NCBI RefSeq assembly: GCF_016808335.1
Contig: NC_053146.1
Span: forward strand, 31,535,495-31,599,494
Direction: 5' to 3'
Length of the DNA: 64,000 nt
Origin: Panicum virgatum
Taxonomy: Eukaryota; Streptophyta; Magnoliopsida; Poales; Poaceae
Positions 12,076-23,227 of this stretch are shown one piece after another; positions within the stretch are counted from its first letter, which is position 1, and every line of letters begins with the position of its first letter. The notes under the pieces are model-generated. The model made no database searches. It worked only from the letters and a program-made list of their open reading frames with translations, and had not been told where the DNA came from. Made by a program: the position numbers and the translations under genes.

Positions 12076-12289
12076 AGTCGGTGAGTTCATCGGCGAATTC
12101 GATGGCCACTTTCGCTTTCAACACCATGGCGCTTGATCAAGGCACCACCTTCATCTTCGGCTCCTGGGTCTGCGTCACCAATGGTTCAAGCGGCTTCGAC
12201 AGCCACCTGACCAACCCCAGAGCTAGAGGCAATCTCGGCAAAACGGAGCAACCTTGCTGACGAGATGCTGCTTCCCGACCTCACCAAGG

Positions 12290-15200
12290 TGTAACACCCT
12301 AATTTAAATTTCAGCATTTATTAATAAATTTAATTGGCTTTATTTAAATTTCTAAGGATTATTGTGCTAGTCTGGCATTTAATTGAAATTTTTGTTATTT
12401 AAGAAATTAAAATTTTATCATATGTTTAAATTTTGGTGTTGCATTCATGCTAGTGCATAGTTTTTATTTGAGTGCACTTTGAATTCAAATTTGTATTTGA
12501 ATTCAAACTTTGTTTGAATTAGAAATAGAAAAGAGAGAGGAAATGAAAAAAAAACCAGAAAGGGAAAAGAGCAAACCAGCCTACCAACTCTCCTCAGCCC
12601 AACCCGCCTTCTCCTCCCTTCCTCTCTCCAAGCGGCCTATCTCTTTCCTTTACCTCTGCGCGGGCCCAGCAACTCAACCGGCTCACCCCGCACGAGTGCG
12701 CCGCGCCCAGCCCAACACCCGGCCCGGTCCGCCCCGCCTCCCTCCGCAGTCAGCGTTGCTCGCCTCTCCTCGTCACGCCTGGCCCACCTGCCAGGGCCCT
12801 GGCTCACTCGCGCTCGCCTGTCAGCGCTCCCTCTCCTGTGAGCTCAAGCTGCCCTGACGCCATGACCCCACCTAGCAGGCAGCCGCGCGATGCGCACCCC
12901 GCCCCTGTCAGTGGCCCCCTCAAGTCAGTCTCCTCTCAGCCCGCGCGCGTCGCCCGCGTCGCCTTCCCCTCGCTGCCAGGCCGGACCCACGGGTCAGGGC
13001 CATCTCCTTCCCCACGCCCTCCGCTCGCACAGCAATCGTGCACAACAAACCGACCGTGATCCCCGGCCACGATCCCCGCATCCCTTCCTCCCTATCCCGC
13101 TCGCCGAGATCCTCGGTCCGGGCTTTTTAAACCGCCCCGTAATCTCCTGCTCCCTACCCCGCACACCAACATCGCCCAAACCTAGCCACTGCCTTGCCCC
13201 TGCCCAGAGCAGAGCACCTCACCGCGGCCACGCCACCCCACTGCGCCTCCACCTCGGCAAAGCCTCGCAATAGCACTGCCGAGCATCCAGGGAGCTCCCC
13301 AAGTCCTTTTTCCCCGGAGACCAGGCCCCACCTCGCCGGATTTCACGCCGAATTGCTCGACGGTGAGTTGCGCCGCCCGCTTGTTTTCACGCCGCCGCTA
13401 AGCCCCATACCGTCCTGACCCCAGGTTCTCGTTCGCAGCGAGACCCCGCATCGATCCGAGGAGATCCGGAGCCCGGAGCATCGCTGCGTCAACTCCTCCG
13501 CGAGCGCCGCCCACGCCATCGCCGCCGAGCTCGCCGCCGACCCTTCTGCGCCGCGTCTCCTTCCAATCTAGAGCATGGTGAGCACCACCCGGGCCCCCTG
13601 ATCCCTTTGCGCCAGCTCCCGTAGCCGTAGCGCACCTTAACCGCCTGGACTCGCGCACACCGGCGACCACAACCCGCAGAGCCGCCGCCGTCCACGCATG
13701 CGCAGCTCCGAGCACCACCGTGCCCCGATAAGGCCCTGGGTGGATTACGCATATTGCGAAGTCCACCCTAGACCCAAGTCCAGATCTATTTGACCCCCGG
13801 AGGGCCGGAAACAGCGTACTCCGACGCTGCTCCGCCGCCGGAGCTCTGCTCCGGCGAGCCCCGCCGCCGCCCCGCGCTTCCGCTTGTCTTGGCCGTCGGA
13901 TCCGTTTCCTGCGGCACAGATTAGATCATGGAATGTTATGTCCTTAGCCGCCGGATCGTGATCCAACGGATCAGATCCATGCATACCGATTCACCTTGGC
14001 CGTTTTGCTTAAGAGCCCTCGAACTTTCATAAAATCAACCCGCAGTCCGTCCAGTTCAAAAGTAATTCCAGTCAGGTCCTGTTTTTTACGTTTTAACCCC
14101 TGAGCTTCTTTAAAATAGAACCCGCCGTCCTGCTCTGGTAGATTTGCGAGTTAGACCCCGGATCTAGCTGTTAATTATGTTTTAGTCCCTGGTTTTTGCC
14201 CAGACACCCCCTGGAACTCCAGTTTTCTTACAAATAGGTCCCTGGATCTTGTTTTAGGCCTAGATTATGCGTTTTAACTCCGTTATAAGCGTTCTTTATG
14301 TCCACGCGATCGTTGTAACATGTAGAATAGTTTTAGACTAGTTTAGTGTGCTGTTTCTAAGTATTGATGTACTGTTTCTTAGTTTTTGTTAGTGTTTGCT
14401 TGTATGCTTATTGTTGTGCATTGTTTTTGGCCATGTGTTCGTGAGTAGACGTTGAGCTACCGGAGGAGCCCCAGTACCAGTACCCGGAGCAGCCGTCTTC
14501 TGACCAGTTTGAGCAGCAGCAGGAGCAGTACGAGGAAGGCAAGTATAATATGAACAACACCTATCACTTTAAATACATTTTCATATTGCATTTTAATACT
14601 GTATGCCTATAAGGATTTCCTAGCCACTTTATATCCTTTATATATATCCTTTGGGTTGCATTTTGGTTAGTTGTGCTAGGTGCCGCGCTATAACACACTT
14701 GGTCCTTTTTAATTAATTTGATTAATGGTATATGCAACTTAATTCTGAGAGTGGCCCTCTGTGTGGCTTGAGTGGCTCACGTCTCGTTAAAATTGGTTTT
14801 GTTAGAAACATGGTTTAGGGGGCCAGCACGGTGCTTACTGCCTGGTTGGCCACTCTCCATAAGGACCGGTTCATAGAGCGACAACCTGGGACAACAGCGC
14901 TACCACAAGACTGGAATGGGATGGTCTTGGCTTACTAATTAGGCCATTTTGGTTCGGGAGTAACTTACCGACGGAGCAAGAGGGGAGTCGAGCCTCAATG
15001 GTGCCCAGGCTACGAGGCTTGGTCTGCGTACCCCTCGAGGTGGGTACCATCGTTGCATTGCCTGAATCCTTAGCGGTTACACCTTACCAACATGTCCTTT
15101 GTAACGGCCTCGTAGTGAGTCGCTAGTCATCTCACCTAAGGAAGTGTGATGAACAACTAGCGTAGCTCACGACTTGTGGGTAAAGATGTGCAACCTCTGC

Positions 15201-15879
15201 AGAGTGTAAAACTGGTATACTAGCCGTGCTCACGGTCATGAGCAGCCCAGATCCTCCTTTTGATTAGTGGGGTTAGCTCCTTCCGACGAGGGGGTGCCTC
15301 TCGGGGTTTTGGTATGGTTGTGGTTTGGTTCTCAGTAGTAACATGATTAATTCTGATTAATTACTATGTAACTGGGTTAATGGTAATTCATCAACTCGTA
15401 GTAAATAGCTTTAATAAAATGTTGCCAAGACTTAAAAGTTAATGCAGTTGAGTCAGCCAACCTTAGAGCCTCATAGTTTGTGTTATACTTGTTGAGTACA
15501 AGTTGTGTACTCACTCTTGCCTACTCTACTCTTTTTCCTCTTGGATACTCTACTGCTGCTCAGTTCCTGCCGACGCGAGGGAGTTCGCTCAGTGCTACCA
15601 GGACTACGAGGACTTCTAGGCATTTGTCTCCCAGTCGACGTCCCTGTGGCGCCCTGCTCAGCTTCCGTCGAGAGTTATCGTTTATGTATTATGCTTCCGC
15701 ATACTCTGTACCAGACTTTTGTCATTAATGTAATAAATAACTTTCGTACTCGCTTTATTATATCTTTTTACGTGATATGTGCTGTGATATACTGTTCATT
15801 CTGTTGTATATACATGTGACTTGATCCTGGCACGTATATGATTGCTCAGTTTATGTCCTTTTATAAACCGGGTGTTACA
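12290..15879 (+). mobile_element. Solo LTR B (Tekay-type)
   Basis: The 3590-bp LTR begins TGTAACACCC and ends GGTGTTACA, with perfect TSD CAAGG at 12285-12289 and 15880-15884. There is no internal region. It is the least disturbed forward copy in the window and a good reference for the family: AT-rich start to about 12570, GC-rich block about 12590-13920, T-rich block about 13990-14440, conserved segment X (14449-14538), a TATA-like stretch near 14636-14648, and segment Y (15564-15619). Confidence 0.96.
14449..15619 (+). CDS. Candidate two-exon ORF embedded in the Tekay LTR (segments X and Y)
   Basis: Segment X (14449-14538, 90 nt) follows an AG acceptor and ends at a GCAAGT donor (GC-AG type). 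Segment Y (15564-15619, 56 nt) follows a pyrimidine-rich stretch and CTGCTCAG, and ends in TAG. Joined, they stay in frame (phase 1) and give about 46 residues rich in E, Q, P and Y, ending QDYEDF. All LTR copies in the window share the two lengths (90 and 56 nt, except 84 nt in LTR A) and the stop, while the 1025-nt gap varies between copies. Many differences in X between copies are third-position. Any upstream exon would lie in the GC-rich block, which has GTGAGT-like donors, but I cannot define it. No known domain is recognised. It could instead be a structured RNA region. Confidence 0.4.
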
Positions 15880-16379
15880 CAAGGAGATCGAACAGAAACT
15901 TGATATCAACTCGAATTCTACTCGATCTCATATTGATCTCACCTCGTATTCCACTCAGCTTGGGACTCTCTGCGTCCAACCCACTTTCGGGTTGCACAAT
16001 TCATTTTCTGCTTACAAGAATATGATCAAATACATCTACTGTGCATAGGAGGCAGGATCGGATTGCTCAGTGCACGTCAAAAAATCTCACGCCACCACCA
16101 GCTGGGAGGCACCCGTTTTCGACGTATAATTGGATTCAGATGACTCATCCTCGGATGACAATCTGGATCTAATCATTGACGCTCTGGCACAACTTCAAGC
16201 TAAGTCCTGAAGTGGCTGGGAGCCCACAGAACTACCCGATCGCCTGAGAGTAGTCGCTAGCATCAATGATCTATCATACCAACACAGTAGACCTCTCTCT
16301 CCTGTTCAGGAAGGAAAGTCTGGGGACACAGAACCAGCCGTCTATGATTCAAACATCGAAAACTATTGTCCAGAATGCC

Positions 16380-19300
16380 ATATCTACATGTCTCCAAATC
16401 TTCAATGCAAAAACCACGGCTGCTAACTCTAAGTCATGTGTAGGATAATTATCCTCATGCTTTCTCAACTGCCCGGAAGCATAAGAGATCACCCTTCCCT
16501 CCTGCATGAGCACACAACCAAGACCGACATGGGAGGCATCCGGGTACACTGTGAAACGCTTGTCACTCTTTGGCAACACCAAAATAGGAGCTGTCACCAA
16601 CTTCTCCTTCAGAGTACGAAAGCTCGCCTCACAATCATCAGTCCAAACAAATGAAGCACCCTTCATTGTTAGCTTTGTCATTGGCTTTGCAATGGTGGAA
16701 AAATCCTGAACAAACCGACAATAGTATCCAGCAAGACCTAGAAAACTTTGAACCTCTGTAACAGTAGTTCGTCTCTGCCAGTCCACCACAGAAGCTACAT
16801 TCTTCGGATCAACAGTAATACCATGCTAATTAATAACATGACCTTGGAAAGCAACCTCAGAAGCCAGAATGCACATTTCTTCAGCTTGGCATAATATTTA
16901 TACTCCCTCACCTTATCCAAGACCAAACTAAGATGCACCTCATGCTCTTCCTCAGTTTTTGAATAAATCAAGATATCATCAATAAACACTACCACAAATA
17001 CATCCAAGTACGGGTGCAACATCCTATTCATGGCTTCTATGAAAATAGCAGGAGCATTTGTTAGACCAAAAGATATTACCACATAATCATAATGTCCATA
17101 TCTTGTGCTAAAAGCCGTCTTCTCAATGTCCTCCTCCTTAATCCTTAACTGGTGACAACCAGACTGCAAGTCAATCTTGGAGAATACCTTGTCACCCTTC
17201 AATTGATCGAATAAAGCATCAATGCAAGGCAAAGGATACTTATTCTTGATTGTCACCTGATTAAGCCCTCAATAATCAACACACAACCTCTTTGTGCCAT
17301 CCTTCTTCTCCACGAAGATCACGGAAGCTGCCCAAGGAGAGATGCTTGGTCTAATAAATCCCTTTGCTAAAAGCTCATCAATCTGCTTCTTCAATTCAAC
17401 TTGCAAAACAGGTGCCATTTTATATGGTGACCTAAAAATAGGTTGAGTCCCAGGGACCAACCTAATCTCAAAGATAGACTCACTTTATGTAGGCAAACCA
17501 GGAAGATCCACAGGAAAAACATCTGGATACCGACAAACCACCGGAATGTCCTTAATGCTCAAGGTAGCATCACGAACCTCCGTCATAGGAAACATGTAGC
17601 AAAGCATGTAGCAAAGACCTGACTTTCGCAACCAGCGACTAGGAAACATGTAGCAAAGCAGTGCAAGAGAAAACTTGGGCGCACTACCCTAGAAGACCAC
17701 CTCATGCCCTAAAGGCGTCTGCAGTGATATTGTCTTCCAGAAACAATAGATAACAACCTAATACTGAGAAAGCCAGTCCATCCCAAGTATAACATCAAAC
17801 ATATCCAGTGGGTAATCACTAGATTAGCCACAAAATCCTCATCTGCTAGGGAGATACGACAATCAAGACAAACAAAGGTACTAGAGACAGGTCCCTTAGC
17901 AGAACTGATCGTAACTGCCTGACTAATCTGCTGAACAGAAATACCAGTGCGAACCACAAAACCCTCTGAAACAAACGAGAAGCTAGCTCCAGAATCAAAT
18001 AAGACATATGCATCAAAGGAATCAACAGAGATAATACCTGTCACCACATCACCACGGTCTCGGCCATCAGTTGAGGGCATGGTATATCCCCCCTGGACAC
18101 CACTAGAAGTAGGAGGTCAAGGAATCCCAGACGGAGTAGGTGTCCACATAGGAGCTGATGGAGTAGGAGCCTGGGAGAGCCAATATGCACCACCAGGTGC
18201 AAGTACTGGTGAAGAACCAAACATCAGAGCCGCTGGAGGCGCCGATAAGAACTTCTACGAAGAGGACGCAGGTAAATACTGCGGCACAAAAGATATAGGT
18301 AGAAACTCTTGTGTCGGAGTACTGTGCTGCTGCCCAAAAGAAACTCCAGTCATCATGTGTGGAGAACCACGCTGTCCAAACAAGGAAGAAGATACTGGCT
18401 CCCAAACAACCTTGCTATTCAGATTCTTCCTACATACCACTTCCTTGTGATCCTTACCACACCTTGAGCACTAACCAGTCCACCGACAATCCACACGGCG
18501 GTGGGCATGACCGCACGAAAAACACACTAGTCCCAATCCTGGCTTGACAATAGCTCGGTACTGGGTAGAGCCATCTCTAGAACCACCTCCAGAAGCACGA
18601 GACTGAGAAGAAGTACCACTATAAGGCTGATGATGATGATGTTTGTCCTTCTTCTGAATAGGGCCACCAAAATGACCCTTGAGATCCTTCTAGGCCTGAG
18701 ACTGATCTCCACCTCTTAGCTCCTCAGTGTAATCATGCTGAACCTCAACACCCAAAGCTCTCTCAACTGTCGAGCGGAAGTCCTCCAAAACAAAAGCCCC
18801 CAAGACTCAGCGAAAAGAAGCCTTCAGATCCTGTCTAAAAATCATTGCCTTCTCATACTCATCATGCACCACATGAGGAACAAAGCGCACAATATGGTTG
18901 AAATCCATCTCATACTCTGTGACAGTCCTCTTTCCCTGATGGCACCTCTCAAGCTGAGTCTTCATCTTATCAACAAATGAAACAGGGTAAAACCTCCTCT
19001 CGAACTGAATAACAAACTCTATCCAAGTGATAGGACCACGAGCAGCAGGACGAGACAACTGGACATTCCTCCACCACACAAGTGCCTCACCCTTCAGTAA
19101 CTGATGAGCATAGGGTACCCAATCTGAAGCATGAACATGAAAGGACTCTAGCTTGTCAATAACTGCAGATAGCCAATCTGCTGCCTCAATAGGAGCACCA
19201 GTACCAGCAAACTTCTCCAGTGACATGCCACACCAATCTCTCAACTCCAAAGGACGTTGCGGTGCTACTACCGGTTCTCCACCACCAGTAGCCACCCCAC

Positions 19301-19426
19301 TAGGAGCAACAGGAACAAAGCCATAAGCAGCAGCCCCCAACTCAGGAGCCTGACGAAGAGCATTTAACTCTGCATGCATCGCTTGCATCTCTGCAAACAC
19401 TGCAGCCATGTCCACATTCACAGGAG
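16380..19426 (-). pseudogene. Element C gag-pol remnant (Gag, protease, RT, RNase H)
   Basis: Reading right to left: the Gag core (19421-18807, WWRNVQ and YEMDFN motifs), two CCHC-like knuckles (CFSCGHAHRRVDC and CSRCGKDHKEVVC, about 18390-18520), protease (LFDSGASFSFVS, about 17970-18000), reverse transcriptase (17460-16795) with FIDDILIYS as the YxDD box, and RNase H ([16 protein letters not shown], about 16560-16610) ending at IWRH near 16,385. Several in-frame stops and shifts separate the pieces (for example a stop after CVDY near 17270). Integrase and the 3' LTR are missing, because sequence switches to element G. The Gag start is at 32841, separated by insertions P and D. Motifs place C among chromoviruses (Tekay/Reina-like); it is dead. 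Confidence 0.9.
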
Positions 19427-19734
19427 CACCCTATAACACTCGAGTGTTAAACTTGGGATTAACTAGATACTTAGCAATGTAACACCCGGTTTATAAAAGA
19501 ACATAAACCGAGCAATCATATACGTGCCAGGATCAAGTCACACGTATATACAACAGAATGAACAGTATATCATAGCACATATCACGTAAAAAGATATAAT
19601 AAAGCGAATACGAATGTTATTTATTACAATAATGACAAAATGTCTGATACAGCGGAAGCGAAGTACAAAATACGAATAAAGCTCTCCGAAGCTGAAGCAG
19701 GGCGCCACAGGGACGTCGACTGGGAGACGAACAC

Positions 19735-20930
19735 CTAGAAGTCCTCGTAGTCCTGGTAGCGCTGGACGAACTCCCTCGTGTCGGCAGGAACTGAGCAGCA
19801 GTAGCGTAGCCAAGAGGAAAAAGTAGAGAAGAGGCAAGAGTGAGTACACAACTTGTACTCAACAAGTATAACACAAACTATGAGGCTCTAGGCTGGCTGA
19901 CTCAACTGCATTAGCTTTTAAGTGTTGGCAAAATTTTATTAAAGCTATTTACTACGAGTTGATGAGTTACTATTAACCCAGTTACATAGTAATTAATCAG
20001 GATTAATTATACTACTACTGAGAACCATACCAAAAACCAAACCACCAAGGTAACCCCGAGAAGCACCTCCCTCGTCGGAAGGAGATAACTCCACTAATCA
20101 AAAGGAGGATCTGGGCCGCTCATAACCGTGAGCACGGCTAGTATACCAGTTTTACACTCTGCAGAGGTTGCACATCTTTACCCACAAGTCGTGAGCTACG
20201 CTAGAGGTTCATCACACTTCCTTAGGTGAGATGACTAGCGACTCACTACGAGGCCGTTACAAAGAATCTCGTTGGTAAGGCGTAACCGCGAGAGTTAGGT
20301 CGGCGACGATGGGGCCCACCTCCAGGGGTACAAGCACAGGAGCGCAATCCAAGCACAGACCAAGCCGGAGGAGCAGGGACCATTGAAGCTTACTACTCTT
20401 GCCCCACAGGTAAGTTACTCCAAACCAAAAAGACCTAATTAGTAAGCCAAGTCTATCCCATTCTAGCCTTGTGGTAGCGCTGTTGTCCCAGGTTGTCGCT
20501 CTATGAACCGGTCCTTATGGAGAGTGGCCAACCAAGCACTAAGCACCGTGCTGGCCCCCTAAACCATGTTTCTACAAAAAACATCTTTTAACGAGACGTG
20601 AGCCACTCAAGCCACACAGAGGGCCACTCTCAGAATTAAGTTCAAGTAAACCATTAATCAATTTAATTAAAAAGGTCCAAAATGTGTTATAGCGCAGCAA
20701 CCTAGCACAACTAACCAAAATGCAACCCAAAGGTATATATAAAGGATATAAAGTGGCTAGGAAATCCTTATAGGCATACAGTATTAAAATGCTGTATGAA
20801 ATTGTATTTAAAGATGATAGGTTGTTCATGTTATACTTGCCTTCCTCGTACTGCTCCTGCTGCTGCTCAAAATGCTCGGAAGACGGCTGCTCCTGGTACT
20901 GGTACTGGGGCTCCTCAGATGGATCAACGT
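19735..20930 (-). CDS. Candidate LTR-embedded X/Y ORF, copy in D 3' LTR
   Basis: Segment X is 20841-20930 (90 nt) and segment Y 19735-19790 (56 nt), with a 1050-nt gap. Both are open, with a GCAAGT donor, an AG acceptor and the shared TAG. Relative to LTR B, X differs at several codons but keeps its length and its acidic, Gln-rich character. See LTR B for the description. Confidence 0.4.
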
Positions 20931-23227
20931 CTACTCACGAACACATGGCCAAAACAATGCACAATAATAAGCATACAAGCAAACACTAACAAAAACTAAG
21001 AAACAGTACATCAATACATAAAAACAGCGCACAAAACTACTCTAGAACTATTCTACGCGTTTCAACAATCGCGTGGATATAAAGAACACCTAAATCGGAG
21101 CTAAAACGCATAATCTAGGCCAAAAACAAGTTCTAGGGGCTTATTTGCGAGAAAAACTAAGTTTCAGGGGGTTTTCTGCAAAAACCGAGGGCCTAAACGT
21201 AATTAAACTAAAGCTTCAGGGTCTAACTTGCAAAAACTTCAAGCCTGGGCTGCGGGTTCTATTTCCAAAGAGCTCAGGGGGCTAAGTGTTAAAACCTGGA
21301 CCTAAACCTAATTATTTATCAACAGGCTTGGACCGCGGGTTGACACGAACAAAACAGAGGGGTTCTTATGCAAAATGACCGGCGAACCGTTATCTTTGAA
21401 TCGCGGCCGTCGGATCTGAATCGAGAGGCTCATAACAGACCAGTTTTGGATCTAATCCAGGGCATTGGTTTCGGATCTAACGGCTGGGAGCCATCCCACG
21501 CGTGGGGGCGGCGGCGCTCGCCCGCCGGCGGCTCCGTCCACGGCAGTGCGGCGCGAAGTTCGCCGGGGTTCACGAAATCAACGATCTGGGGGTTGTTTCG
21601 ACCGGGAAAAGGGTCAGGGAGGCAGTAGGCACGACGGCGAACCCTCCTGGGCACATCCAAGGAGCGGGTCAGGGCTCGGTGAGGCATGCCGCGGCGAGGG
21701 GCGATCCTAGGTCGCCGGCGAGCCGTGGTAACATGGTTCCGGCCCGAAATTGGGTCAAGATTTGCTACTGGAAGCAACCATGCGGCACGAGTGAGCTAAT
21801 ATGGTGCCTAACACGGCCTATGGTCTCGCAGGGCGGCGGGTTGACCACGGCGTGGCGGCGCTGTCAAGCAACGGCGAGGAAATCCTCGCGCGCAGAGGGA
21901 GGAAAGAAGGGGAAACAAGGTCTAGCGAGGGTCCTTACCTCCTCGGGAAGCTCCTACGGTGGTCTAATTCGACGCGGAAGGAGCGCAGCGGCGGATCCTC
22001 GTCGGCGCGGCAGCTCGGTGGAGGTCCGGCGAGAAATTCCCGTGCGTGGCGCGGGGTAGAGAGAAGGAGACGCGGCCGGTGAAGATTCTGATCCTGCGGT
22101 GGTGCTTCTGCAGTAGCTCGCGGTGGCAGAGGCGCTGCGGGGCGGCCGGACCATGGCGGCGCAGAGGCACGGCGAGGCCGAGCAGAGCGGGCGGCGCTGG
22201 ATCTCGGCTGGGACTGCGGCTAGGGTTTAGGGCGGCAGGATGGGAGGCGTAGGGTGTGGGAGAGGGCCAGGGGCGCATTTAAAGGGAAAGCCCGGGCCTC
22301 GGCGTGCGGGCCTGAGGGGAGGCCGCGGCGCGGGGGTCACGGCCGAAAATTTCGGTCGGTTGTTGCTGCGTAGCGCGTCGGGGAAGGGAGGTTAGCCCCG
22401 TGGGGTCGCAGTGTCAGGGAGGGAGCACGCGCCAACGGGCGAGCCGGGCTGCAGGCGCGGGGAGCGGCCTGGGTCCACGGGCAGCGGGGCTCGGTCGCGT
22501 GAGCAGAGGCGCGGGCGGAGGAAGAGGAAGGATCTGACCCGTGGGCCAGGTCTGTCAGTGGGAGACGCAACTAGCGCGGGCTGCGGGCTTAGCGGTGTGC
22601 GGGGAGCGGGGAGCTGGGCTCCGGGAGTGGGCCGCGTGGGGAGAGCAGTTGGGCCTCGCGCGAAGGAAAGAAAAGGATGGCCAGGGGCCGGCTTTGTCAG
22701 CGAGCTGAGACGAGGACGCGGAAGCTGGGCTGCGGCGTCAGCGAGAGAGCGGGCCCGTTTGCAAGAGAAAGAAAAAGGAGTAGCTGGGCCCGCGTGGAAG
22801 CGTTCTGGGCCGGCCAAGGAAATGATGACGAGGCCGGGTTGGGCTGCTAGCTGGGTTTTGGGCTGGGTTGGTGTGGGTTTTGGGTTGGTTTGGGTTTTCT
22901 GTTTTCTCCTTCTCTTTTCTATTTCTAAACAAATCAAATCTAATTGAATTCAAACCAAATTTGAATTCAAACCCTATGCACTCAACCAAACAAATAGAAC
23001 TTATGCACCAGCATGAATGCACAAACAAGTTTAAACCTAAAATAAATTTTAATTACTTAAGGAACAAAATTTTAGATTAAATGCAAGTCTAACACAATAA
23101 ACCTTAGAAAATTAAATAAAGACCAATTAAATTTATTAATAAATACTGGAATTTAAATTAGGGTGTTACAAATCCTACCCCCTTACGGGAATCTCGTCCC
23201 GAGATTCTGGGCTGGCTAGCAAAGAGG

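Larger units (their letters stand above)
12102..16380 (+). pseudogene. Element G gag, split by solo LTR B and truncated
   Basis: An ATG at 12102, 27 bp after the PBS, opens a short frame. A one-base shift then leads into a second frame ending in LADEMLLPDLTK-like sequence just before LTR B at 12290. After removal of LTR B and one TSD (CAAGG) the frame continues without a break from 15880 to a TAG near 16047. Beyond it, acidic Gag-like sequence persists with more stops. Homology stops near 16,380, where element C begins in the opposite orientation. Protease, RT and the 3' LTR of G are absent. The identification as gag rests on position and composition, not on a strong motif. Confidence 0.6.

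Noticed and set aside
19538..19849. A recurring hydrophobic ORF (MYSLLPLLYFFLL start) in every Tekay LTR (also near 4095, 15505, 25216, 59254, 61304), which looks like a signal peptide.
   Set aside because: It overlaps segment Y in another frame. Its start and end vary between copies, and it is shifted in LTR N by an A-run insertion. Its apparent conservation is explained by the conserved DNA of segment Y and the pyrimidine tract.
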